Origin: Oxalobacteraceae sp. CFBP 13730
GTDB lineage: Bacteria > Pseudomonadota > Gammaproteobacteria > Burkholderiales > Burkholderiaceae_D
DNA length: 64,000 nt
Direction of reading: 5' to 3'
NCBI GenBank assembly: GCA_014841835.1
Contig: JACYUQ010000001.1
Location: 930,001-994,000, forward strand
Part shown: positions 9,829 to 18,500 of the stretch, piece after piece
Layout: each line of letters begins with the position of its first letter
How positions within the stretch are numbered: the first letter of the stretch is position 1
Translations under genes and position numbers: made by a program
Notes under the pieces: generated by a model
The model's database searches: none
Told to the model about the DNA's origin: nothing
Seen by the model: the letters and a program-made list of their open reading frames with translations, nothing else

Positions 9829-9898
9829 TGATCGACTTCGGCCATGAGTAAGCAGTGGCAGACGCTGGCATTCTGATTGCTAACCTAGGTGCCCCCTC

Positions 9899-12178
9899 AT
9901 GCCCAACTACGACTTCAAGCAGCTTTCGCCCCACGATTTCGAGGAACTCGCACGCGACCTGATTCAGGCGCGCGACGGGATCGTGCTCGAATCGTTCAAG
10001 ACCGGCAAGGACGGGGGTATAGACTTCCGCCACACGCACGACAACGATTCCACCGTCGTCCAGTGCAAACACTACGCGGAAACTGGGCTCGTGGGGCTGG
10101 TACGCGACCTGAAGAAGGAGGTACCGAAGGTCGCCATGATCAAGCCTTCGCGCTACCTCATCGTGACTTCCGTCGGCCTATCCCCACAAAACAAAGCAGA
10201 CATCCAAGTGCTGTTCGGCGGGATTCTAGCGACCGGCGACATCCTTGGCCGCGACGACATCAACAACCTGCTCGGGCTGCACCCAACCGTCGAGCAGCGG
10301 CACTACAAGCTGTGGCTCGCAAGCCAATCGGTGCTCGACCGCGCGCTCCACAACGCTTCGGTGGTGCAGAGCGAGTTCGAGGTTGAGAGAGTCCACGCGG
10401 ACATCAAGCGGTACGTCCGCAGCGCTGCCTACCCACGAGCGCACATCATGCTCAGCAAGGGTCACGTAGCCATCATTTCCGGCCCGCCAGGCGTCGGAAA
10501 GACAACCCTCGCCAAGATGCTCCTGTATCGCTACGTAAGCGATGGGTACGAGCCGATCTCCATCCTCACTGACTTTCAGACCGGACGCGACCGCTTCCAG
10601 CGCGGAAAAAGGCAAATATTCTACTTCGACGACTTCATCGGCGCTACCTTCCTCGGAGAGCGTGCTTCGGCCTTTACTAGGAATGAGGACCGCGCGATAC
10701 TGGACTTCATCGAGATGGTGCGGGCGTCACCGAATGCGAGGCTTGTGATGACGACACGTGAGCACATCCTCAGCCAGGCGGTCGCTGCGTCTGAGAAGCT
10801 CAAGCACGCTAGGCTTATCGACGACCGCTGTGTCCTGGAGATCGGCGATTACAGCATCGGCCAGCGCGCGGAAATCCTCTACAACCACATTTACTTCAGC
10901 GAGCTACCTGAAGAGTATCGGGCAACGCTGCTGCATGGCCGCTTTTACATGGAGATCGTGAAGCACAAGAAATTTAACCCACGCTTGGTGGAGTGGCTGT
11001 CCAGCTACCGCCGGGTCAAATCGGTCCGTCTGGAACGGTACCAGGAGTTCGTCCGGAACCTGCTATCGGACCCGGCGGAGATATGGCAGCACGCCTACGA
11101 GCAGCAGATCAGCGATGCGGCGAGGAGCGTCCTGCTGGCGCTCTATACCCACAACGGGAAGTGCGCGCAGGACCTGCTTGAGCGAGCATTCCTCGCACTC
11201 AACGCCCAGCGTTCCAAACGCTACGGTTTCAGGACTACCCCCGCAGACTGGCGCACCGCCCTCTCCGAGCTGCACGGCGCATTCATCCGTCCTGGAAGCC
11301 AGATCGAAGTCATCGATCCGTCCGTGCTCGACATGCTCAATGCCGCCGTGCGCCAGGACGTTCAGAACGCGCTCGACATGATCGAGGGAGCCGTTCAGTT
11401 CGAGCAGGCACGGCAGGTCTGGACGTTCGCCCAAGCGGAAGCCCCGGCCGTCCTACAGCTGCTCGCTACCGAACCCGAACGCGTCGCGGCCGCCTTCGAG
11501 CGGCTCCTCGCTGCTCCGCATAAGATGCATACCATCGGCGGGACCGCTTACTTCGACGACAGCATCGAGCTCCGGGTCGGCACGCTACTACAAGTGGCGG
11601 AGTCCCTTAACTCGCAACGACTCGCCGCGGTTGCGGTAGCTGGAGTTGGAAAGCTCCTCGCAGAATGGGCAACGGAGGGTGTTGAGATTACCGACGGGGT
11701 CGCACTGCTATCCAGCGTCAGCACGAGCAAGCTGCGATTTTCCCCGTCGAATGACGAGATGCGAAAGACGATCATCACAGCCCTCGTCGCCGAGACATCA
11801 ACCGGCTGTCGGTCAGACGAACTGCGGGAGATTCTGAACGCAGTGGAACCCGACGAGCTGGATGCCGAGCAGATTAGCCTGCTCGAAACTGCAGCGAGTG
11901 CCTATCGGGCCCAGCAGTTCAGCAGCGACCTCCTGGAGTGCAATAACGAATCGCAGTTCGACGAGCTCGAACAGGATTTGGCGATCATCGCCAAGCGAAC
12001 GGGTATCGACTTCGAGGGGCAAATCCACGCCGTCATGGCGGCGAAAGCCGAGCTTGAAGAGAGTCAGGCCGATTACGGGGACAGGATGTACGACGAGATG
12101 AAGGAACGTAGGTACGACCAGATGAGTGCCGACCGTGCTATCGACAACCTGTTCGACTCGCTCCGCAGTCCTGGCTAA
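9899..12178 (+). CDS. Mrr-type nuclease fused to STAND NTPase
   Basis: A 759-aa predicted conflict/defence protein. Residues about 1-125 form an Mrr-like restriction endonuclease domain (FEELARDLIQ, GGIDF with Asp42, then VVQCK with Gln55 and Lys57). Residues about 150-450 form an nSTAND3-type ATPase: Walker A GPPGVGKTT (195-203), Walker B IFYFDDF (240-246) and the sensor RLVMTTREH. The C-terminal about 300 residues are helical with an acidic, charged end and no recognised fold. STAND proteins with nuclease domains act as intracellular phage sensors that activate the nuclease; that role is inferred here. ATG 9899 is used. A partner gene starts 20 bp downstream. Confidence 0.85.
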   Translation: MPNYDFKQLSPHDFEELARDLIQARDGIVLESFKTGKDGGIDFRHTHDNDSTVVQCKHYAETGLVGLVRDLKKEVPKVAMIKPSRYLIVTSVGLSPQNKADIQVLFGGILATGDILGRDDINNLLGLHPTVEQRHYKLWLASQSVLDRALHNASVVQSEFEVERVHADIKRYVRSAAYPRAHIMLSKGHVAIISGPPGVGKTTLAKMLLYRYVSDGYEPISILTDFQTGRDRFQRGKRQIFYFDDFIGATFLGERASAFTRNEDRAILDFIEMVRASPNARLVMTTREHILSQAVAASEKLKHARLIDDRCVLEIGDYSIGQRAEILYNHIYFSELPEEYRATLLHGRFYMEIVKHKKFNPRLVEWLSSYRRVKSVRLERYQEFVRNLLSDPAEIWQHAYEQQISDAARSVLLALYTHNGKCAQDLLERAFLALNAQRSKRYGFRTTPADWRTALSELHGAFIRPGSQIEVIDPSVLDMLNAAVRQDVQNALDMIEGAVQFEQARQVWTFAQAEAPAVLQLLATEPERVAAAFERLLAAPHKMHTIGGTAYFDDSIELRVGTLLQVAESLNSQRLAAVAVAGVGKLLAEWATEGVEITDGVALLSSVSTSKLRFSPSNDEMRKTIITALVAETSTGCRSDELREILNAVEPDELDAEQISLLETAASAYRAQQFSSDLLECNNESQFDELEQDLAIIAKRTGIDFEGQIHAVMAAKAELEESQADYGDRMYDEMKERRYDQMSADRAIDNLFDSLRSPG

Positions 12179-12198
12179 CCTTCGGGAGGTCATTCCAA

Positions 12199-13155
12199 AT
12201 GCTCGACCTATTCGATCCCCTCGAAACGTCCTTTAGGAGCATAGCCTCCGGCATGGCGGAGTGGTTCGCGTCGTATCCCCCAGACGCCCATTGGACCGTG
12301 GTATCGGACTACTGCATCGGGGACGCCGGCAAGAAGAACGACGTGGTCTCGTTCGTGATCGTCGCCAGCCACGACACGCTCGCTAACATCTGCAGCTACA
12401 TCGCGGCGGCGGCTCCAAAGGATATCAAGAATATCCGGACGGTCCCCGCCGGTATCATGCAGTATCTCGGCCTCCCTGTGACGTTCAGCGTCTCCTTCGT
12501 CGTATCGCGAGAGTCCCACCTGCTACGCGACTACATTGCGCTTGCGAACATGGAAGACTTCCTTCCCGACGTCGAGGACTTCCTCCGCACCTTGCAGGCG
12601 AATTCCTCCGCCCCGAATGCTTACTTCGACGACGTCGCCAAGCGGCTGCGGCTATTCAAGCGTGACATAGCTGCCAACCGGCAGTTCAACGCCAGGCTGG
12701 CACGCCAGGTCTTTCTCGTCGCGACGTTCGGCGCGCAGGTCTTCAAGCACCTCGCGGTCACTAAGCGGCCATCGCAAATTCGCTGGATATCCGACCGCGA
12801 CGCCCTTCTCGACCGGTACGACGGCCTCGTCTACGACCTCGCTTACGTGATCTTCCTGCTGTTTTACAGCACGGCTTTGGACCGCCCGGACGATGGTCTC
12901 ATTCTGCTCGACAAGCCCAGGTTCCTCTTCGAGGTCCCCGAGAAGAGCGGCCTGCATCGCTACGACGAGCTGGTCCGCTTGCCTGACTACCTTGCGGGCA
13001 CGCTCGCAGACATCGACCTTGACACGCTCAAATTCACGCACGAAAAGTTCGAGCAGATGTGGCGCGGCACGCTCGTCCGTTCACCCAACAACACCGTCGT
13101 TCAAGTACTGGGAGACGAGGAGCAAGTCACTACCAGGAGGCTCACCTTCGGGTAG
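12199..13155 (+). CDS. Unknown partner of the nuclease-STAND gene
   Basis: A 318-aa protein I do not recognise. It has no signal peptide. A hydrophobic stretch lies near residues 215-228 (YDLAYVIFLLFYS), preceded by WISDRDALLDRYDG. The N-terminal part (SYCIG-type segment VVSDYCIGDAGKKNDVVSF) looks like an alpha/beta domain. GGGAGG lies 10 bp upstream, and only 20 bp separate it from the STAND gene, so the two are almost surely one operon. It could be a sensor, regulator or immunity component of that system; this is inference from position only. Confidence 0.7.
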   Translation: MLDLFDPLETSFRSIASGMAEWFASYPPDAHWTVVSDYCIGDAGKKNDVVSFVIVASHDTLANICSYIAAAAPKDIKNIRTVPAGIMQYLGLPVTFSVSFVVSRESHLLRDYIALANMEDFLPDVEDFLRTLQANSSAPNAYFDDVAKRLRLFKRDIAANRQFNARLARQVFLVATFGAQVFKHLAVTKRPSQIRWISDRDALLDRYDGLVYDLAYVIFLLFYSTALDRPDDGLILLDKPRFLFEVPEKSGLHRYDELVRLPDYLAGTLADIDLDTLKFTHEKFEQMWRGTLVRSPNNTVVQVLGDEEQVTTRRLTFG

Positions 13156-13339
13156 GCCGCAGCGCCGTGCAAGCGGCACAACGCTGCGCCGCGAGCGGAA
13201 ACAATGTAGGCCTCGCGTCGCCTTTTTGCCTCGCCTTGCAATGCCACGCGAGGACGAATACACAATCAAAGTGTGACGCCTTATAACAGACCCAAATGGC
13301 TCATACGTTTAAAAATGAATGCAGAGCCCGCACATCAGG

Positions 13340-13800
13340 GAGCCGCTTTGCCCTCTCTGGGCGCAAGCCGGGAGCGCAGCGGACAGGCGGCCAGAGAGGG
13401 CGAAGTGGGGGCGCCAGCCCCGGTCCAGGCGGCAGCCTGGTGGGGGAGCCGTCGAGTTTTTTGCCGCAAGCGGAGCCGCAGGCGACAGGCGGCAAAAAAG
13501 CTCGATGGGGGCAAAGCCCCGCCTCCCGACCCGGTACGGGGGCGGGCAAGGTGTTTTTGCTGCACCGTAAGGTGCAGGCCGAGCACAGCTCGGAGCCGAG
13601 GCCCGCAGGGGCGAGTGCCGAAAACGCCTTGCCCGCCCGCGAAGCGGTCCCCGAAGGGGAGGTCGGAGGCCGCGGGAGGCGCCCCAAGTCACCCGTAGGG
13701 TGACGCTGGAGTCCGACACGAAGTGCGGACGTGAAGGCAAGTCCCGGGAAGGAGTTTTGCTTGCAAAACGACCCAGGGCGCGCAGGCGGTCCGACCTCAG
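13340..13800. repeat. GC-rich array of stacked and nested hairpins
   Basis: There is no convincing gene here. Perfect or near-perfect inverted repeats follow one another. An 11-bp stem lies at 13350-13360/13391-13401, and a 15-bp stem with one bulge at 13453-13467/13489-13504. A 16-bp stem with one G-U pair lies at 13542-13557/13621-13636 and itself encloses smaller hairpins. Further stems lie at 13688-13704, 13711-13730 and 13754-13769. Several stems carry TTTT or AAAA next to GC cores. It precedes a replication-relaxation-type gene and could be an origin, a transfer or packaging site, or a large structured RNA. Confidence 0.7.
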
Positions 13801-13888
13801 GGAGGGCCGTCGTAGTGCTGTTGTTTATTGCGTGCTTTATGCAATGAACAGCAGCGTAAACACCACGCTCCCGCGCTCTATACTGAGC

Positions 13889-14887
13889 ATGACGACTCCA
13901 CATGAACAGCGGCGGCTGAATGACGCAAATGGGCTCCTTTTCGTACACCAGTTTGGGTGGTTGCGCACCGCAGAATTGGGCAAACTCTTGTGGCCCAATA
14001 GTCCTGCCAGCCGGCAGGCTGCCGACCGTCTGGTGAGGAGTTGGATTGAACGCCAACTCGTGATCGTCCGCGAACTCCCTGATGGGGCCGGGCGGGCCCT
14101 CGTTCTGGCTACCGCCGGGGTGCGCCTGCTGGCCGAAAACAGCATAGCATCGGGAAGTGGAAAAGACATCGGCCGATTCAATCGGGAAAGCTGGCTGCCG
14201 CCTGCTTCGTGGCGACATGATCTCATCGGACATGCCGTGCTGTGCGAACTCCACCGTCGTGGATACCAGATTTTCCCGGAGACGGAACTACGTCGCCGCG
14301 CAAATACTAATGCGAAGATTCCCGACGGATTTGCCGTCAAGGGCAATGAAGGAATCTGGTTAGAAGTAGAGCATGCACGTAAGTCAGGCAAAAAAATGAG
14401 CAATCTGGCGCAGGCGCTGAGCATCGTCGCCGACGGCCAGGCACCATCCATTGCAAGCATGAAGCCAACCGCTGCAATGGTTGCTTTTCTACCTTCCTCC
14501 ATTGATGAGCGAGGGCATGTTCTGAGCCACCAAATCAGAGTACGGAATGCCATTCAAACTGTAGCCCGAGGCGATTTGCGCATCCAATGGGCGAAATGCA
14601 CATTGCTGGGAAGCGCTGGCGTAGGCCAGGTCGATATACATGAAGAATTGATCAGCGCTGACCGCGCGAGTTCTATCTTGAAGCGTCTCAATGCCTCCGG
14701 ATGGCGCGATCACGTCAATGGCGGCCAGGAAGCAATCTACGACAACCATATCGCTCACGTTTGGAATGATGAACATCGATGGAGTTATGCGGTAGTAACC
14801 AAGACTGGCATACCAGTTGAAGCAAACTATGTCGCCAACATTTCGGAGGCCAAACGCGCAGCAGCATCTGTGCTGGCGCGGCTCTAA
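13889..14887 (+). CDS. Replication-relaxation family-like protein
   Basis: A protein of about 332 aa. Its N-terminal winged-helix-like segment (NDANGLLFVHQFGWLRTAELG, first part) matches the pattern of the replication-relaxation family found on plasmids and integrative elements. A central domain with WLEVEHARKSGKK resembles a nuclease-like core with Glu-x-Glu and Lys. The role is plausibly in replication or mobilisation but is not proven. ATG 13889 precedes the conserved part; ATG 13844 is also possible. Upstream lies the stacked-hairpin region, a possible target site. Confidence 0.65.
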   Translation: MTTPHEQRRLNDANGLLFVHQFGWLRTAELGKLLWPNSPASRQAADRLVRSWIERQLVIVRELPDGAGRALVLATAGVRLLAENSIASGSGKDIGRFNRESWLPPASWRHDLIGHAVLCELHRRGYQIFPETELRRRANTNAKIPDGFAVKGNEGIWLEVEHARKSGKKMSNLAQALSIVADGQAPSIASMKPTAAMVAFLPSSIDERGHVLSHQIRVRNAIQTVARGDLRIQWAKCTLLGSAGVGQVDIHEELISADRASSILKRLNASGWRDHVNGGQEAIYDNHIAHVWNDEHRWSYAVVTKTGIPVEANYVANISEAKRAAASVLARL

Positions 14888-15176
14888 TAGCCGCCTTACC
14901 CAACCAGGGCGGACGCGGTCCGCCGTGATCTGGCATAGCAGTTTTTTAGCGTCTGAGCCGCCAAGTCTTCGCCCCCTGGACTAGCGACGCGACTCACTGC
15001 AGGTTACCCTTCCTCACCTCCCCTCGCTTGACTTACATACCGGGGTCCTGCTGCGCGCCTGGCCGTGCCTCGTTGGACCAGACCTGTTTAAGTTAGCCGG
15101 CATTGACCCAGCTGATTGTTCCTATATAATTTTCAACGAACAGACCTGCTTACAATCAGAATAGTTGGACTTGCCC
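14888..15176. other. Intergenic stretch with promoter for the AbrB-like gene
   Basis: A GGCGGA/TCCGCC hairpin at about 14908-14924 lies just after the previous stop, without a T run. The rest is non-coding up to the promoter at 15103-15130. Confidence 0.5.
15103..15130 (+). promoter_or_regulatory. Strong sigma70 promoter before the AbrB-like gene
   Basis: TTGACC (15103-15108) and TATAAT (15125-15130) are separated by 16 bp, 46 bp upstream of ATG 15177. AbrB/MazE proteins often repress their own promoter. Confidence 0.7.
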
Positions 15177-15410
15177 ATGCCTACACTTGTAAAAACGGAT
15201 GCGCGCGGACGGGTTACCCTACACAAAGCGCTTCGAATCGCTCTCAATATATCCTCTGGCGACCGGCTCATTTTTTCACAGTTGAACGACGGTACCGTCA
15301 TATTGAGCCCAAAAGGTGTGTCCCTGCCTGAAACCGCTCACATAGTCACGAAGCTAGGCCACCCGGACAATCAGGTAAGGGAAAATCCGATTGAATTGCC
15401 GATCACTTAG
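15177..15410 (+). CDS. AbrB/MazE-like DNA-binding protein
   Basis: A 77-aa protein with a SpoVT-AbrB swapped-hairpin domain at its N-terminus (TLVKTDARGRVTLHKALR, then GDRLIFSQLNDGTVIL). This fold serves as antitoxin or transition-state regulator. No toxin gene (PIN or MazF) adjoins; the next gene is convergent. It may be an orphan antitoxin or a regulator of island genes. ATG 15177 fits the family. A TTG extension to 15165 is unlikely. Confidence 0.75.
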   Translation: MPTLVKTDARGRVTLHKALRIALNISSGDRLIFSQLNDGTVILSPKGVSLPETAHIVTKLGHPDNQVRENPIELPIT

Positions 15411-15563
15411 CGCTAATGGCCAATAGCCGGCTGAGCGCTGCCGCATCGCCGAATTGTGGAAATGTGTGATACTTCCACTTAAGCAAGCTGGTATCCTGCT
15501 CCCCCGGACCGAAATCGGTAGGAGGAGTCGCTCGCAAAGGAATGATTGCGACGCCTTAATCAG

Positions 15564-18500
15564 TCATGTGTTTCGCGTTGGGCTACGGTGTTTCACACGC
15601 GACCTACGCCGTACGGGTGCTCGCGGACTATCGCCGACCGGCATACGCTTGTCTAAATCCAGCGTCATCTCCTTCGCCTGGGGCATGTTGAACTGCAGCA
15701 TGCGCTCAAAGAGCGTCGATCCGGCAGCACGCTCTGTATTTCCCATGTCTTGAAGTTGCAGAGCAATATCTAGCAGCCACTCGGTGCTTAAGTACCAAGA
15801 GGTTGCGATGTTGCCCATCTGGTCGCCTGCGGTGTCGAGCAACGCATGGGCGACACGGCACACTCGCCCCGGCTCGGCGGTTACCAATTTAACCAGCAAT
15901 TCAGGTAGGCGCTCTGCGCGGCCATTCTTCAAGACGTTGGGGTAAGCCGCAAACGCATCTAGCAACTCTCGGGTTTCTGCGTCAGCGGTGAAGGAATCGT
16001 TTAAGAATACTTCCGACAGGGCAGTTAGAATTTGCTCATCGCTACTGCGAAGCAGTTGCATTAGCAGGGAGTGAACGACTGGCCTTGTAATGGGTTCATG
16101 CCACAAATGAGCCACGCTATATGCCAGGCCAAGTGTGGGCAGCGACGAGTCGTCCTCAGCAAGCGAATGAGCTAGCTCACGAGACCAGCTCTCCGCAGGG
16201 AATAGTGCGTGCCGCAAGCCAATCAATTCGCCTGCTCCTTGGCCGTTTTTTGCTCTCTCCAATGTACGCATGACCCATCGCTGCACTGATGCAGCCGAAG
16301 CCCAATGGTAGGCATGGGCAACAAAGTGAACCCAGCCTGGCCCGTCCACGATGAGAGGAGCTTCCTCTACTAGCTTGTCGACCAGTGATTCAGCCCGTGA
16401 ACGTTCCGCCATCCGAAGGCGCAACAATTCCCGTTGGAGCAGCGCCTCCCACACCTTGGGTGATTCAGCTCGAACAGCATGTCGTTCGAGAATCTCTAGC
16501 CAGCGCTCAACTCGCGACGGCTCGGTAGATAGGCATGACTCCGTAAGAGCGCTGAGCGTTGGGTAGTTCCCGTCCGGGAGTGCAGCTGGCGAACTATGCC
16601 CCCACAGCACTGACGACCGATTGTCGTTAACGCTGGCTTCACCTTCATGGGATGACTCCAGGACGAGCGGATTCAGCCAACGCTCCATTCGGTCGATCAA
16701 CGCATCTGGAACTGGGGAATCTTTGCTGACGACGCTCGCGATTGCATACGCAGCATCCCGCCGGAAATTGACGCCAATAAATCCCTTGTCTTCAAGCTCA
16801 GCCACTAAGGAATAAAACGCCGAGGGCGCGAGACCAGCTGGTACTAATTCGCGTAATACCGTGGCAACTGGAATCTCATTACGTCCTGGCTCAAGCAAGT
16901 GCACTATTCGAATTGCCTTGGCTAAGTTCTTTTTTGCGAGATTAGCCAATTCGCGGCCTGCCTGGATCGCACCTCCCTTCATGCGGTCCCTTGGATGGTC
17001 CCATGCTGATTCATCCCCCAATTCACTGAATAAGTTTAGAACATCTGCGTCTTTGGCCTTCTCCATCTGCTCTGCGCTTACGGGGCTTCCGATGCACTGC
17101 ACACCGGTGAAATGCACGTCATGGTTCTCCAGACCTGGAAATGCGCGCTCTTCCTCTTCGACAAGCCTCTGCATGGCGGGGCTGCGTCGCCGAATTGGGA
17201 CTGCGCGCAACAGTCGTAAGCGATGCTGTCTTGCCCATTGAAGCCTTCGGTGTCGAATGCTAGCGTCGTCACTGGCTTGCGCCGAGCCTGCGTAGTAGCG
17301 CCAATCGATTAGGGTCGATTCTAGGCGAGCAAGGCAAGCCTCATCGAGAACCGGGCTCGTGACTTCGATCATAGCGATGCTCTCCTTATGAACATCGGTG
17401 TAAGGGCCGAGCGCCAGCCGCCTAGGGTCTGCGACCAAGTAATCAAACACGCGCGACGGGAATTGACTTGCAGCGCGCACGCGGCCGACGGACAGAAGTC
17501 GGTGCACGACCAATAGTTCGGACCCCGCATGTACGTCAGCAAAATTAAGATAGTCGGATGCATCCGACTCAGCCCATGCTTGTACAGCTAACTGAACAGA
17601 ACGTAGCAGGGGGCGCTCTTGGCGAGACTCTTCGTCGTCCAGTTCTTGGAAGGTCAAGCCGCGACATTGCCGATAACCCCTCACAACCTCTGGCGCATCA
17701 GATGCGCATAGGCGTAAGCCTTCAATTAGCAGCGGCCATATCGAGAGAACGAAAGCCTTTGGGGAGGCCTCAGCGATTGCCACCATGTCATGGAACTGCC
17801 GCGCCTCAAGAATGGACTGAACGTTCTCGGACACACTGGCGGCTACGTCCTGGTCATTCGCGGCGGCATTCAGGGGAACCTTGGCTAATTCAATTTGGCG
17901 CTTGAGCCATGCCGCCACGATCCTTGGGGCTTCGTCAGGAAAGGCCGCACTCAGCACGCCTGCTACGTGCCCTATGGCCCAGTCGGAAATTGGCGTTCTT
18001 CCAGCAATCATGACGAGGCTGTCCAACCAAACACCTACTCGCGGCACCACATCTCCCGCGCCCAGCACCTGCCAGCTCAACACGTCTCGGGTTACGTCGG
18101 GTAGCCAGTGCCGGCCAACCAAGTCAACGGCCGCATCAGCATCAAAATGCAACGCCTCTCGAAGCAATGGCAGCAAAACTTGTGCCTGATCGTATGGCAG
18201 CGACATCAATCCAGGGAGGTGTATTGGCGCCAGAAATGAAAACCATCCTGGGCTTCCTATTGCAGCTCCAATGAATCTAGGTAGAAACCACTTGTCTACC
18301 ATCGCATGCTCTGCCAGCCGCCTCTCGGCGGGCAGCGGCGCCGTCTGACGCCCCAGGAATTCGATCAGAAGCATCTTCAGGTGCGGACGCAGGTCAGCCG
18401 CCCATAGACTGCCGATTTCTGCCCCGTACTCCTCAGGGCTTGCGCCGCGGAAGTATCCAAGTGCATGCCACAATTGGGGGCGTATCCGCAGGCTACTTTG

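Larger units (their letters stand above)
9334..9898. other. Intergenic stretch with a degraded minus-strand frame
   Basis: I see no intact gene between the integrase and the nuclease-STAND gene. On the minus strand a frame from about 9828 to 9550 reads as protein-like in its second half but is broken by TAG at 9646-9648. A perfect 11-bp inverted repeat lies at 9620-9653, and the word GAGTCAGGCTAA occurs twice (about 9584 and 9764, the second with one extra A). Confidence 0.5.

Noticed and set aside
13296..13703. Overlapping frames on both strands in the hairpin region
   Set aside because: Frames open on all strands because of GC-rich palindromes; no ribosome site, family or codon pattern.
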